A stretch of 64,000 nucleotides of DNA, taken from assembly GCF_014203225.1 (NCBI RefSeq), contig NZ_JACHIO010000004.1, forward strand, positions 186,001 to 250,000. Direction: 5' to 3'. Shown in pieces: positions 25,904 to 35,700 of this stretch. A program made the position numbers and the translations under genes. How positions within the stretch are numbered: position 1 is the first letter of the stretch; every line of letters begins with the position of its first letter. Source of the DNA: Granulicella mallensis. Lineage in GTDB: Bacteria > Acidobacteriota > Terriglobia > Terriglobales > Acidobacteriaceae. The notes below the pieces were generated by a model. The model did not search any database and had not been told where the DNA came from. It saw only the letters and a program-made list of their open reading frames with translations.

Positions 25904-27208
25904 ATGCAGTCCGTTCACCAGACGACCTCGGTAAGGATGAGAGCGATCATCTTTGCGGCCGGGTCGGACGGCGAGATTCATCCGCACCTTGGCATCGGCC
26001 GTGAACTGATGGAGCGTGGACATCACGTGACCTTCATCACTACGTTCGACTATGTCGATGTGGCGCGTGCGTGTGGCTTTGAGGTGCTGAGCTTTTTAGG
26101 CAAAGACGAGAAGCAGGATTTCCTGCGCTCGACAGAGAGGCTCGGGACGATTGCCAAGCTGAAGAGCTACTCCGGATTTCTGACCGGCAAGGCAGCGGAG
26201 CTCTGCAACATGGTTGCGAGCAGGCTGGATGAGCAGAGCATCCTCATCGCGCCGCCGTTTTTTTACGTCATTGCAAGACTGCTGCATGCACGTTTTGGGA
26301 CGCCGTATGTTTCGACGGTGCTGGTACCGGCTCATCTGTACTCGATCAAAGAACCACCTACATTCAAATCGCTGCAGTGGTTTACCTGGCTGCCGTATTC
26401 GTTGCGGAAGCTTGTGTTTCGCGTCGGGGAACGGCTGGTGGTCGATCCATTTTTTCGGATGGTGTTGAAGGAACCATGCCGTCAGTTGGAGATACCGCGA
26501 CCGCGCCACGTCATCAGTGAGTGGTGGTACTCTCCGCAGCGTGTTCTGGCACTGTTTTATGACTGGTTCTGCCCTGCTCCGGCAGACTGGCCGAAGCAGG
26601 TGGCGACGACAGGCTTCCAGATGTTTCTTCCGAACGAAGAGACGCAGCAGCTATCGAACGGATTGTCGAAGTTTCTGGATGCCGGCCCTGCGCCGATCGT
26701 CTTCAATCCGGGGACAGAGACTCAGAATCCACGCGCCTTCTTTGAGATTGCGTTGAAGATTGTCGAGAAGTTGGGCGTGCGCGGTGTCTTTCTGACGCGG
26801 CTCACAGAGCACCTGCCGGAGCTTCCGGAGACGGTGTGGCACGAAAGCTATCCACCGTTTCATCTGCTGCTGCCAAGAGCGAGTGTGCTCGTGCATCATG
26901 GCGGTGTTGGAACAATTGCGCTCGCAATGCGCGCCGGTGTGCCGCAATTGATTCTGCCGGGATGGACCGATCAGGTGGACAACGGCCAACGCGCGGAACG
27001 GCTTGGCTGCGGCCTGGTGCAGCAGAATCCGCTGGACAGCGACGCTTTGCTGGAGAAGCTGCAATACCTGCTGCACTCTCCCGAAGTAAAAGACGCCTGC
27101 CGCCTGGCGCAGGAGAGGATCGAGCCGGGAGCAGTCGTAAGAGGCCGCACGGTCGACATGGTGGAAGAGATCTTTCATCGTACTGCGAAGATTGCGGTGC
27201 TGGCTTAA
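25904..27208 (+). CDS. GT1 glycosyltransferase, RhlB-like
   Basis: The product is 434 residues. The N-terminal FAAGSDGEIHPHLGIGREL is a GT1 nucleotide-binding start. The middle SPQRVLALFYDWFCPAPADWP and TTGFQMF segments match the pattern I know from Pseudomonas RhlB. The C-terminal PIVFNPGTETQ, LVHHGGVGTIALAMRAGVPQLILP and DQVDNGQRAERLGCG complete the donor site. RhlB adds rhamnose to a hydroxy-fatty-acid dimer, so this enzyme probably glycosylates a lipidic hydroxyl. A GGGGAGG ribosome site lies close to the chosen ATG; a second ATG (M12) would give a more typical N-terminus. It is 78 bases after the permease and closes the cluster. Confidence 0.86.
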   Translation: MQSVHQTTSVRMRAIIFAAGSDGEIHPHLGIGRELMERGHHVTFITTFDYVDVARACGFEVLSFLGKDEKQDFLRSTERLGTIAKLKSYSGFLTGKAAELCNMVASRLDEQSILIAPPFFYVIARLLHARFGTPYVSTVLVPAHLYSIKEPPTFKSLQWFTWLPYSLRKLVFRVGERLVVDPFFRMVLKEPCRQLEIPRPRHVISEWWYSPQRVLALFYDWFCPAPADWPKQVATTGFQMFLPNEETQQLSNGLSKFLDAGPAPIVFNPGTETQNPRAFFEIALKIVEKLGVRGVFLTRLTEHLPELPETVWHESYPPFHLLLPRASVLVHHGGVGTIALAMRAGVPQLILPGWTDQVDNGQRAERLGCGLVQQNPLDSDALLEKLQYLLHSPEVKDACRLAQERIEPGAVVRGRTVDMVEEIFHRTAKIAVLA

Positions 27209-27330
27209 ACCAGCCGCTTCCTTTGCGGGTTGTATTCTACGCGGCGAGCACGGCATTTCAGATCGCGGGCGCGGCTTGGCCTTTGATCCTCGATCCGTTT
27301 CTCGCGGTGTCGAGTCTCTACAAAGATGAC

Positions 27331-27363
27331 GCACAAAAGCCCGCCAAGCGCGGGCTTTTGTGC
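27331..27363 (+). terminator. Recurrent terminator hairpin, copy 2
   Basis: Arms GCACAAAAGCCCGC and GCGGGCTTTTGTGC, 123 bases after the last gene of the biosynthetic cluster. It shares the flank GTCTCTACA upstream and GATGAGTAAA-type sequence downstream with other copies. Confidence 0.75.
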
Positions 27364-27440
27364 GTTTTAGGATGAGTAAAGTGCGACTAGAGCGGTTTCC
27401 CCATAGGTATGGAGTTTTCCCCAAAGTTACCCGCTACCTT

Positions 27441-27571
27441 GTCATCTCGACCGAAGTGCGGGGTCCCCGGAGAACGTTCTTTGTTCTCTGGGGTGCAAGC
27501 ATGACGGCTTGTTTATGTCATGCGCAGTGGAGAGACCTGCGGCAAAGAACGCCGCCTCCGGTCGAGATGAC
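27441..27571. repeat. GTCATCTCGACCG inverted-repeat element, copy 2
   Basis: Arms GTCATCTCGACCG and CGGTCGAGATGAC, with CAGTGGAGAGACC shared with copy 1 at 6201-6371. It sits inside an AGAGC-type element. Confidence 0.7.
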
Positions 27572-27688
27572 AATTTTGTAGGGAATCCGAAAAATAAACC
27601 CTCTACACCTATAGGGAAACGGCTCTCTTCTTAGCGATAGACTCGCAGAGAGGAAGACAGCAGTCGAAGGCTTCCCAGGATAGGCTTC

Positions 27689-29203
27689 TCACTCAAAACG
27701 AATCTTCGCCATCATGCCTTTGTCTTCATGCTTGAGAAGATGACAGTGGAAGACTGAGATGCCCCGGATGATCGGGTCCGTGAAATCCATGAGGAGGTCG
27801 AGAGATTGACCCGGATCGAGATTGACCGTGTCCATCCATTTCGGATCACGGATGAGAGATCCGTCCTTTCCGTAAACGAGAAAATGCACCTGATGAATGT
27901 GGAACGGGTGGATCTCGTGCGTACGGTTTACAACGCGCCAGTGAACATAACTGCCCGTCTTCACCGTGACCATCGGATCATCGGAAGGCATGTATTTCTT
28001 GTCATTGATGTAGAAACCCTTCTTGTCTTCAGTGAAATTCACGACAAAAGCGGCATCATGCTTCTCCAATTCCTGGATGGCGTGCGAGGAAAGAGGTCTA
28101 TAAACGGCCTTCTGAGAATCCGCCTCGCTCTGTCTGCTGCGTGTTGATGTATCTTGCCGCCCGGCCGGGTCCAGATCGGCAATCACCATCGCCGGGTTCG
28201 GGTCTCCGTCCGGACCAGTATTGACACAAAGGCTCCGCAGAGACGCCTTGGCCCCGAAGGCAGGACCGGTCACGATCGCTTCGAGTCGCCCTGCTGGGGC
28301 CAGGAGAACATGCCGGACAGACTCCGTAGGATGATCGGGATTGTGATAGCCAAGAGGCATTCCATCCAGTGCCACCAGGGTCATGTCTTCCGAGTCGATC
28401 ACGAGGTCTGCATAGAGATCAGGGGAGGGGTTGACAATGCGCCAGAACTGTTTCTCCCCAGGTGCGATCGCGATCCTGGGCCGAACTGTCCCATTGACAG
28501 TAAAGATTCTTCCGGGCGCGCCGGGCGCCTCCCCACAAGTTGTTCGTGGAATATCAACCGAGGCTTCGAGGCGTTTCGTGGCTTCATCCCCCTGATGAAG
28601 CTCAGCGTCGCGCAGGATGAGTATCTGTTCTTTGAGTCCGCGAAGCCTGGGGACATACCGCTCAATGCCTTCGACAACGATGGCCCCCGACATGCCGTCG
28701 AGATCCTGCTGGTAGCTCTCACCATGAGGATGAGTGTGGTACCAATAAAGCCCGGACGGCTGATCGAGCGGTATATCTACCGTGTAGTGAAGGGATTCGC
28801 CGGGCATCGCCATCATCGATAGGACATCGTCCTGCGGAGATTTGGGGGATACATGCAGGCCGTGAAAATGAAGATTGGTCATGTTCATGCATGGGCCGTC
28901 TACACAAACTTCCCCCGACGAAACCTGCATTCGGTTCAAATACGTTATACGGAGCTTTTGACCGGGCGATACCCGAATCACTGGAGGGACTTCACGCCCT
29001 TCGAAGGAGAACGCACCGCGCCCTGAGGTGGGGTCGTTCACCGCGCTCAGTACAAGCGGTGTTCGCGCCTCAGGAGGCTCCGATAACGGGGTTCCAATTG
29101 GAGGCACTGTCGTCTGAGCCGATAGGACCTCGACGCCGAGCGTAGAAACAAATGCGAGTAGCCCTGCTGTTCGCAGGAGGCGGCTGAGCCAATGCGTTTT
29201 CAT
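27689..29203 (-). CDS. Secreted multicopper oxidase
   Basis: The product is 504 residues from ATG 29203 (GGAAAGGG upstream; an earlier in-frame start lacks support). A signal peptide ends near VLSAQ. All four copper-ligand motifs are present in order: NLHFHGLHV, WYHTHPHGE, HPFHIHQVHF and HCHLLKHEDKGMM, with the axial Met of the type 1 site. Multicopper oxidases couple substrate oxidation to reduction of O2 to water in the periplasm; copper resistance, phenol or metal oxidation are all possible. No Met-rich CueO insert is obvious. It is divergent from a TonB-dependent receptor with a 195-bp shared upstream region, so the two may be co-regulated. Confidence 0.9.
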   Translation of the reverse strand: MKTHWLSRLLRTAGLLAFVSTLGVEVLSAQTTVPPIGTPLSEPPEARTPLVLSAVNDPTSGRGAFSFEGREVPPVIRVSPGQKLRITYLNRMQVSSGEVCVDGPCMNMTNLHFHGLHVSPKSPQDDVLSMMAMPGESLHYTVDIPLDQPSGLYWYHTHPHGESYQQDLDGMSGAIVVEGIERYVPRLRGLKEQILILRDAELHQGDEATKRLEASVDIPRTTCGEAPGAPGRIFTVNGTVRPRIAIAPGEKQFWRIVNPSPDLYADLVIDSEDMTLVALDGMPLGYHNPDHPTESVRHVLLAPAGRLEAIVTGPAFGAKASLRSLCVNTGPDGDPNPAMVIADLDPAGRQDTSTRSRQSEADSQKAVYRPLSSHAIQELEKHDAAFVVNFTEDKKGFYINDKKYMPSDDPMVTVKTGSYVHWRVVNRTHEIHPFHIHQVHFLVYGKDGSLIRDPKWMDTVNLDPGQSLDLLMDFTDPIIRGISVFHCHLLKHEDKGMMAKIRFE

Positions 29204-29398
29204 CGTACCCTTTCCGCGATCAAATCGCATTGGCCAGCAAGTTTTTTTGCCACGCTACTGAAAAAGAAATGCCAATGACTCGCAGAATCAAGTTTAAAAC
29301 AACGCCAGCGCAATTCCGCATAACTTCAAGGACGCTCAGGCGTCCAATGGAGGTAAGTCTCTGCCTGTGCGTCCGAAGATTACTTTGAGGAACTCTGC

Positions 29399-32269
29399 GT
29401 GCGACGGATTTTGTGCGGCATCCTTCTTTTCTGCTCCGGTACATTTACTTTAGCTGCGCAGGCTCCTCAACAGGTTGTCGCAGCCAGTCTGGCCGTAAGC
29501 TCCAAGACAACGGGTACTCTCTCGGGCACCGTTGCCGATCCGACCGGCGCTGTCATTCCCGGGGCGGCGATCCATGTGGAGCAGCACAGGTCCACGGATT
29601 CAAAGATTCCAAACGTCATCTCCGACGCGGTGGGCAATTACAGTATTGCGCTCCCGCCGGGCACCTACGACATCACGGTAGTGGCTGACGGCTTTACACC
29701 GTTTCGCTCGGCGGTCACGATCTCCCGTGCGGGCTCGGTCACCCACCTGAATGCCGAGTTGGTGATTGCCACCGAGTCTGAACAGGTCAGCGTGTTCGCT
29801 AACCAAAACTCCACCAGCGCCGACGGCAACAAGAGCGCGATGGTGTTTGGGGAGGCGGAGCTCGCCACGATGTCGGACGACGATGCCACCTTCCAACAGC
29901 AGATTGAAGCCATGGCAGGATCCAATCCGGCACTCCCCGCCTCGGTGTATGTGGACGGATTTTCCGGCGGCGCGATTCCACCCAAAGATTCCATTCGCGA
30001 GATCCGTATCAACCAGAACCCTTACTCCGCACAGTACGGCGAGATCGGGTTTGGCCGTGTGGAGGTCTTTACCAAGCCGGGAAGCGACAAGATTCACGGC
30101 CAGGTCATGGCCTATTCCACCGACAATGCGTTCAATACCCGGAACCCCATCACCGGCACCCAGCCTCCCTATTACACGTTGACTCTACGCGGCAACGTGA
30201 GCGGCCCTATCGGGAAGAAGACATCGTTTTTCATCAATGGCGTCTATAACAAGCAGCAGAACAACTCGGTCATTAATGCGGCCGCTACGCCTACCAGCGA
30301 CTCCCCGTTTGTGACCGCCATCGCCAGCCCTACGGTCAATGGCGACTTCAATATCCGTTTGGACCGGCAGGTGACGGCCAACAATATCTTCACCGGCCGC
30401 TACGAGGTCAATCATGTAGCGCTGACCAACGGCCTGACGGCTCCGTTTACAAACTTCAACGCCCCGGCGCCGGTTGCCGTGCAGCAGACCCTGCAGACGC
30501 AGGCCTTCAATAGTTCAGCCACCACGCAGACCGTACAGCTTTCCGACACACAGAATATCGGCAAGAACAAGATTCTCGAGACCCGCTTTCAATACATCCG
30601 GGCACGCACCGGCCAGACCCCGGTCTCCACCGATCCCACCCTGGTGGTCCAGGGCTACTTCAACGGCGGCGGCAGTGCCGCGCAGTCTTCCCGGGACAGC
30701 ACCAATCGCACCGAGTTTCAGGAGTACTTCTCCATGCAGCACGGCGCGCACTTCATCCGCCTGGGTGGACGCTATCGGACGATTCGCGACGCCAACTACA
30801 GCAACGCTGGCTACAACGGGCAATACACCTACACACCGGGCACCAATAGCACGATCACCGCACTGGATAACTTCCATAGCGGGACGCTGAGCCAGTTCAA
30901 TATCACGACCGGCACGCCCTCCGCCGTGGTCTTCACGGGAGACCTTGGGCTCTACGCCGAAGACGAGTGGAAGGTGCGTAAGAATATCACCGTCAACTAC
31001 GGCTTCCGCGCCGAGAGTCAGTCCGCTATTCCGGACCATTTCGATCCCGCGCCTCGCGTGGGTGCGGCCTGGGCCATCGGACAAACTGATAAAAAGCCAC
31101 CGATCGTTACGCTGCGATCGGGGTTTGGGCTGTTTTACGACCGCTTCCAGTACAGCAATATCCTTACGGCCATTCGCCAGCAAACCGGCACTCTGCAGCA
31201 ATCGTATGTGTTCAACAATCCGCCGTCGGCCTGCATCACGGACCCAGTGCCGTCTTGCGCAGGAGGAGCGGCACAGCAACCGACGCTCTACAGGATCGAT
31301 CCTCATCTTCGTTCGGAGTACGATGTCATCGACGGCATCAGCGCGGACCGCGATATCGGAAAGATTGGCTCCGTATCCCTCAACTACCTGCACATCCAGA
31401 GCGACCGCCAATGGATCTCGCGGAACATCAATGCACCACTTCCAGGCACATTTATCTATGGCCAGCCGAATAGCGGTGTTCGTCCGCTGGGCGGAACACA
31501 GAACATCTACCAGTTTTCATCCAATGGCTCTACCGTTAACAATCTGGTGTTCGGCAATGCACAGCTGCATCCCACCAAAAAGATCAATATCTTTGCATTT
31601 ACCGGATACTTCAAAAGGAACACCGACACAGGTGGGGCGACCAGCTTTCCGACGAACCAGTACCATCTTGCCGCCGATTACGGCCGGGCCGCTTCTCCGA
31701 CCTTCCAGGTATTCGCCGGTGGGAACTTCAATCTTCCCTTTGGCGTCGACCTCAGTGCGTTAGCAGCCTACTTTAACCGCCAGCCCTTCAATATCACGAC
31801 CGGCACAGACCTCAACGGGGACAGCCAATTTAACGACCGTCCCAGCTTCGCTACCGCCTCCAGCCCGGCAGCTTCCGTATACAAGACGGCCTTTGGCACC
31901 TTCAATGCCAATCCTCAGCCTGGGGAGACCATCATTCCTATCAACTACGGCAAAGGACCCCGCTTCGTCTATACCGGGTTGCGCCTGGATAAAAGCTTTC
32001 ACTTCGGCAAGGCGCCTGCCGCACCGCCCGCGCCGCCGGCCAAACCTGGGCCCAACGGCAAGCTTCCCCCACCACCGCCTCCTCCCCCCAAGCCTTATGC
32101 CCTAAACTTCCGCGCCGAAGCGGACAACGTATTCAATCACACCAACTTCGGGCCGCCGGTGGGCACCCTGGGGCCGCAGTTCGGCCAAAGCCTCTCCCTG
32201 AATAACGCCTTCGGCGGCAGCCCGAATGCGAATCGCCTTATCTACTTCGCTACCACCTTCAGCTTCTAA
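29399..32269 (+). CDS. TonB-dependent receptor with carboxypeptidase-regulatory domain
   Basis: The product is 956 residues; GTG start with GAGGAA upstream and a signal peptide (LLFCSGTFTLAAQA). Residues about 38-115 form the CarboxypepD_reg/TTR-like domain (GTLSGTVADPTGAVIPGA, then GNYSIALPPGTYDITV). A plug-like region follows (VYVDGFSGG, SAQYGEIGFGRVEVFTKPG), then a long beta-barrel ending in aromatic F. Near residue 880 is an unusual proline-rich loop (APPAPPAKPGPNGKLPPPPPPPPKP) before the last strands. It is expected to bring large substrates across the outer membrane using TonB energy. The substrate is unknown. It is divergent from the multicopper oxidase. Confidence 0.87.
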   Translation: MRRILCGILLFCSGTFTLAAQAPQQVVAASLAVSSKTTGTLSGTVADPTGAVIPGAAIHVEQHRSTDSKIPNVISDAVGNYSIALPPGTYDITVVADGFTPFRSAVTISRAGSVTHLNAELVIATESEQVSVFANQNSTSADGNKSAMVFGEAELATMSDDDATFQQQIEAMAGSNPALPASVYVDGFSGGAIPPKDSIREIRINQNPYSAQYGEIGFGRVEVFTKPGSDKIHGQVMAYSTDNAFNTRNPITGTQPPYYTLTLRGNVSGPIGKKTSFFINGVYNKQQNNSVINAAATPTSDSPFVTAIASPTVNGDFNIRLDRQVTANNIFTGRYEVNHVALTNGLTAPFTNFNAPAPVAVQQTLQTQAFNSSATTQTVQLSDTQNIGKNKILETRFQYIRARTGQTPVSTDPTLVVQGYFNGGGSAAQSSRDSTNRTEFQEYFSMQHGAHFIRLGGRYRTIRDANYSNAGYNGQYTYTPGTNSTITALDNFHSGTLSQFNITTGTPSAVVFTGDLGLYAEDEWKVRKNITVNYGFRAESQSAIPDHFDPAPRVGAAWAIGQTDKKPPIVTLRSGFGLFYDRFQYSNILTAIRQQTGTLQQSYVFNNPPSACITDPVPSCAGGAAQQPTLYRIDPHLRSEYDVIDGISADRDIGKIGSVSLNYLHIQSDRQWISRNINAPLPGTFIYGQPNSGVRPLGGTQNIYQFSSNGSTVNNLVFGNAQLHPTKKINIFAFTGYFKRNTDTGGATSFPTNQYHLAADYGRAASPTFQVFAGGNFNLPFGVDLSALAAYFNRQPFNITTGTDLNGDSQFNDRPSFATASSPAASVYKTAFGTFNANPQPGETIIPINYGKGPRFVYTGLRLDKSFHFGKAPAAPPAPPAKPGPNGKLPPPPPPPPKPYALNFRAEADNVFNHTNFGPPVGTLGPQFGQSLSLNNAFGGSPNANRLIYFATTFSF

Positions 32270-32363
32270 CGGCATTTTCCGCATAGGTGTAAAGTATTTA
32301 TTCCCCCAATTACCCATACCTTGAAAGCCCCCTCTACGCCTATCGGGAAACTGCTCTAACGGC
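32265..32363. repeat. AGAGC-type element flanked by a 9-bp direct repeat
   Basis: TCTAACGGC occurs at 32265-32273 (spanning the receptor stop codon) and again at 32355-32363. Between them lies a derivative of the TAGGTGTA / GCCTATCGGGAAACTGCTCT element, about 81 bp. Confidence 0.5.
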
Positions 32364-32767
32364 GTCAGCAAGGCTGAATCGCTGTTGGAAGGCATCGCCC
32401 GGCTCCTGAATTACCATCAGCAGACGGGGCTGGACGAGACGGCGAAAAGCTGTCTCGGAGCCTTCGCGGCTCCTTCTCCTGCCCCTTCCCTAGCCTTCCC
32501 GCTCGAAATCCTAACCTTCGCCTCTTCTACGCGTTAGGCATTCTCATTTATGATTCTTTTTGGATAAAAATGATTGTAATTACATCTTTATGTCATAATT
32601 TTGCAACTTTGGTTGACATTTGTACTCCCAAATTTCTATCCTCAGCCACTAAGATGGGTTCGGCCAGCTACCTGATAGAGCTCCCCGAAAGAACCCGCTA
32701 CATCACCTTTTGCTCTCCCCTGCATGGGGAAAGCTCCCCGTTTGCCAGTACCAAGTGAGGATTTTGC
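32364..32767. other. Gene-free interval with an AT-rich promoter region
   Basis: Bases 32364-32530 look like degraded coding or repeat DNA and nothing is recognised. Bases 32540-32640 are strongly AT-rich and contain TTGACA at 32613-32618, a good -35 box, but the matching -10 is weak. This is likely the promoter region of the next receptor gene. Confidence 0.4.
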
Positions 32768-35700
32768 ATGAAGAAGAAGTTGTTCCAATATTTGGCCGGA
32801 TGCGTCCTGGCTTTGCTCGTCGGCCTGCCCGCCGCCTTCGCCCAGACTGTGACAGGATCGATCAGCGGCACCGTGTTCGATCCGAGCGGCGCTGCCGTAC
32901 CCGGAGCCAGTGTGACCGCTATCAATGTCGGCACAGGCGTCCACACCCCTACCACCAGCAACGCCGACGGAGTGTACGCGATCCGCTTCCTCCCCATCGG
33001 CCCCTACACCCTCGAAGTCCAGGCCAAAGGCTTCGCAAAGTTCAGCATTCCGCAGTTCACCCTCGAGATCAATCAGAATGCCAAGTTGGATGCCCATGTA
33101 AACCTGGGCACCAGCACCTCGGTTGAAGTGCAGGAGGATGTTGCCCCCATCCTCGATACCACGGATGCGACGCTGGGACTTTCGCTCGACGCAACCGCGA
33201 TCAATACCATCCCGCTCAACGGGCGCAACTTCTCCTCGCTCACTCTCTTCCAGCCTGGCGCGGTGAGCACCGCACCGACCGGACTGACCGGCAACAACGC
33301 CATCCAGCGCAACGCCTTCAACAGCGGCGTGGTGACCATCAACGGCAATCGCGCCCAGGACAATACCTACACGCTCGACGGCATCAGCATCGACGAGACC
33401 CAGAACAACCTGATCGGCTACAACCCCTCGCCTGACGCCCTGCAGGAGGTTCGGGTCATCTCCGCGAATGCCCCTGCCCAGTATGGCAACGTAAACGGCG
33501 GCGACATCGTCTCCGTGCTCAAGAGCGGCACCAACCAGTTCCACGGCAGCCTGTACGACTATGTTGAGGACCAGAACTTCACGGCGAACACCTGGAGCAA
33601 CAACTTCCAGGGCGTCGCGAAGACACCCTACACGCAGAACACCTTCGGCGGAACCCTGGGTGGCCCCATCCTCAAGGACAAGCTCTTCTTCTTCATCGAC
33701 TACACGGGAACCCGGAACCACTCCGGAGGCTTTGGCGCGGCCAGCGTGCTCTCAGCTGCGGAACGCCAGGGCAACTTCTCGGCGGCAGCCGGGCTGGGCT
33801 ACCAGATCGTAGATCCGCAGAATGGCTACAAGCCCTTTCCGGGAGGCATCATCCCTGTCACCAATCCGGTCGTGCAGTATCTGATCAACAACCCACAGTT
33901 CTACCCACTGCCGAACCATACTTCGACCGACGGCCTGGACCAGAATAACTTTATCGGGCCCACGAATAACTTCGTGACCAACGATCAGGGCGACGTCAAA
34001 ATACAGTACAACCTGCGGGCCACTGACCAGATTACCGCCTTCTACTCTCAAGGTATCGCCACCGGCGGAAGCGTCGCCGTGCTGCCGATCACCTTTCCCA
34101 TTGCCAACTCTTATCCTGACAAAATAGGTGGCGTCACCTGGACGCATACCTTCTCTCCGAACATCGTGAACGAAGCGCGGTTCGGCTTCACCCGTATCCG
34201 GTGGGACTCGAATATTCCCACCGACTCGACCGGCGCCTTCGGCCTGCAGGGAGACCATGTGGTCGGCATTCCGACACCGGCCCCGCAGCAGTTTGTCGGG
34301 TTTACGTTTCAAGGGACCTCTGAGGTTACCGGTGTCGGCGATCCGGCTGCGCCGCAACAGCTGCGTGACAACACCTTCAGCCTCCACGACGACCTGACCA
34401 TTCAGCGTGGCCGCCACCTCTTCACCGTCGGCGCTCAGCTACTGCGCTACCAACAGAACTTCACGCAGTTCGGCGGCGGTGGCCAGTTGGGAACCTACAA
34501 CTTCAGCGGCCAGAACACCTCATTGCCGAGTGCATCTCTCCAATATGGGCCTGCGGACTGGCTCGTCGATCGTGCGAACAGCCAGGCCATCAGCCTCTCC
34601 AATGGCTTCTTTGGCGAGCGGCAGGTTCGCCTCGCGGGTTATGTCCAGGACGACTGGAAGGTTACAGACAAGCTGACCCTGAATCTCGGGATACGGTATG
34701 AGTACGACTCTCCGTTCACCGAAGTACATGACCGGATCGCGAACGTAATCCTGGGCGGTCCTCAGCAGGGCCTCGTTGAGTACGCAGGCAGTGTGCCTGC
34801 GGGGGCTCCGGCGGGTTCCTTCACCTGCAGCAACGCCGCTTGCTACCAGCCGACGTATACCGAATTTCAACCAAGAATCGGCTTTGCCTATCAGGTGAAT
34901 CCTCGGATCGTCTTTCGTGGCGGCTACGGTACCACCAGCTTCCTCGAAGGCAGCAGCAGTCTCGCAGCCAATGCCCCGTTCACGACAGCCTTCTCGATCA
35001 ACTCTACCGCTCCTGTAAGCCAGACCAACCCGGGCAACTTCTTTGCCGAGACCAATGGGTTCCAGGTAGGCGCTCCGGGCCAGTCGAACAACGCAAGCTA
35101 CACCGCCTACAACCAGAACTACCGTCAGGCCTACGTTCAGGAGTTCAACTTCAACAACGAGATTCAACTGAACAACAGCACCTCCATTCAGTTCGGATAC
35201 GTCGGTGAACTTAGCCAGCGGCTGATCGATTACCGCAACGGCAACCAGCTCACTCCGGCACAGGCAGCCTCACTGACGGCACAGGGCCTTAACAGCGGAT
35301 CGCCCGCCGCCTCTATCCCCGTTGCAGACCGGGCTCCCCTCTTCAACCTCGTTGGAGAGAATGGCACGGTCGAGACGTTCGATACCGAAGGCGTTGCTAC
35401 TTACAACGCGCTACAGATCACGATGCGCCATCGGGTCAGCAAGGGCTTTCAAGCGACGATTAATTACACCTGGGCAAAGTCTCTGACCGACACCAACGGA
35501 AATTTCGGAGCGGCAGATTCGTCGGGACCCAATGGCATTCAGGACGGCTACAACATCCACGGCGATTACGGTCCATCTGAACTGGATGTCCGGCATAACC
35601 TCGCTGCGAATGGCTCCTACAAGATTCCCTTCGGAAGAGGAGAGATTTTCGGCTCCCACACCAACAGGGCGCTCGATTTGATCGCCGGCGGGTGGACTCT

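Larger units (their letters stand above)
27209..27688. repeat. Gene-free interval with three nested repeat elements
   Basis: It contains the recurrent terminator (27331-27363), then an AGAGCGGTTTCCCC...GGGAAACGGCTCT element (about 27391-27625) with a GTCATCTCGACCG element (27441-27571) inside it. No gene is supported. Confidence 0.6.

Noticed and set aside
12516-27208. Integrated element with att sites at tRNA-Ser
   Set aside because: No integrase and no second copy of the tRNA 3' end were found; only the position is suggestive.
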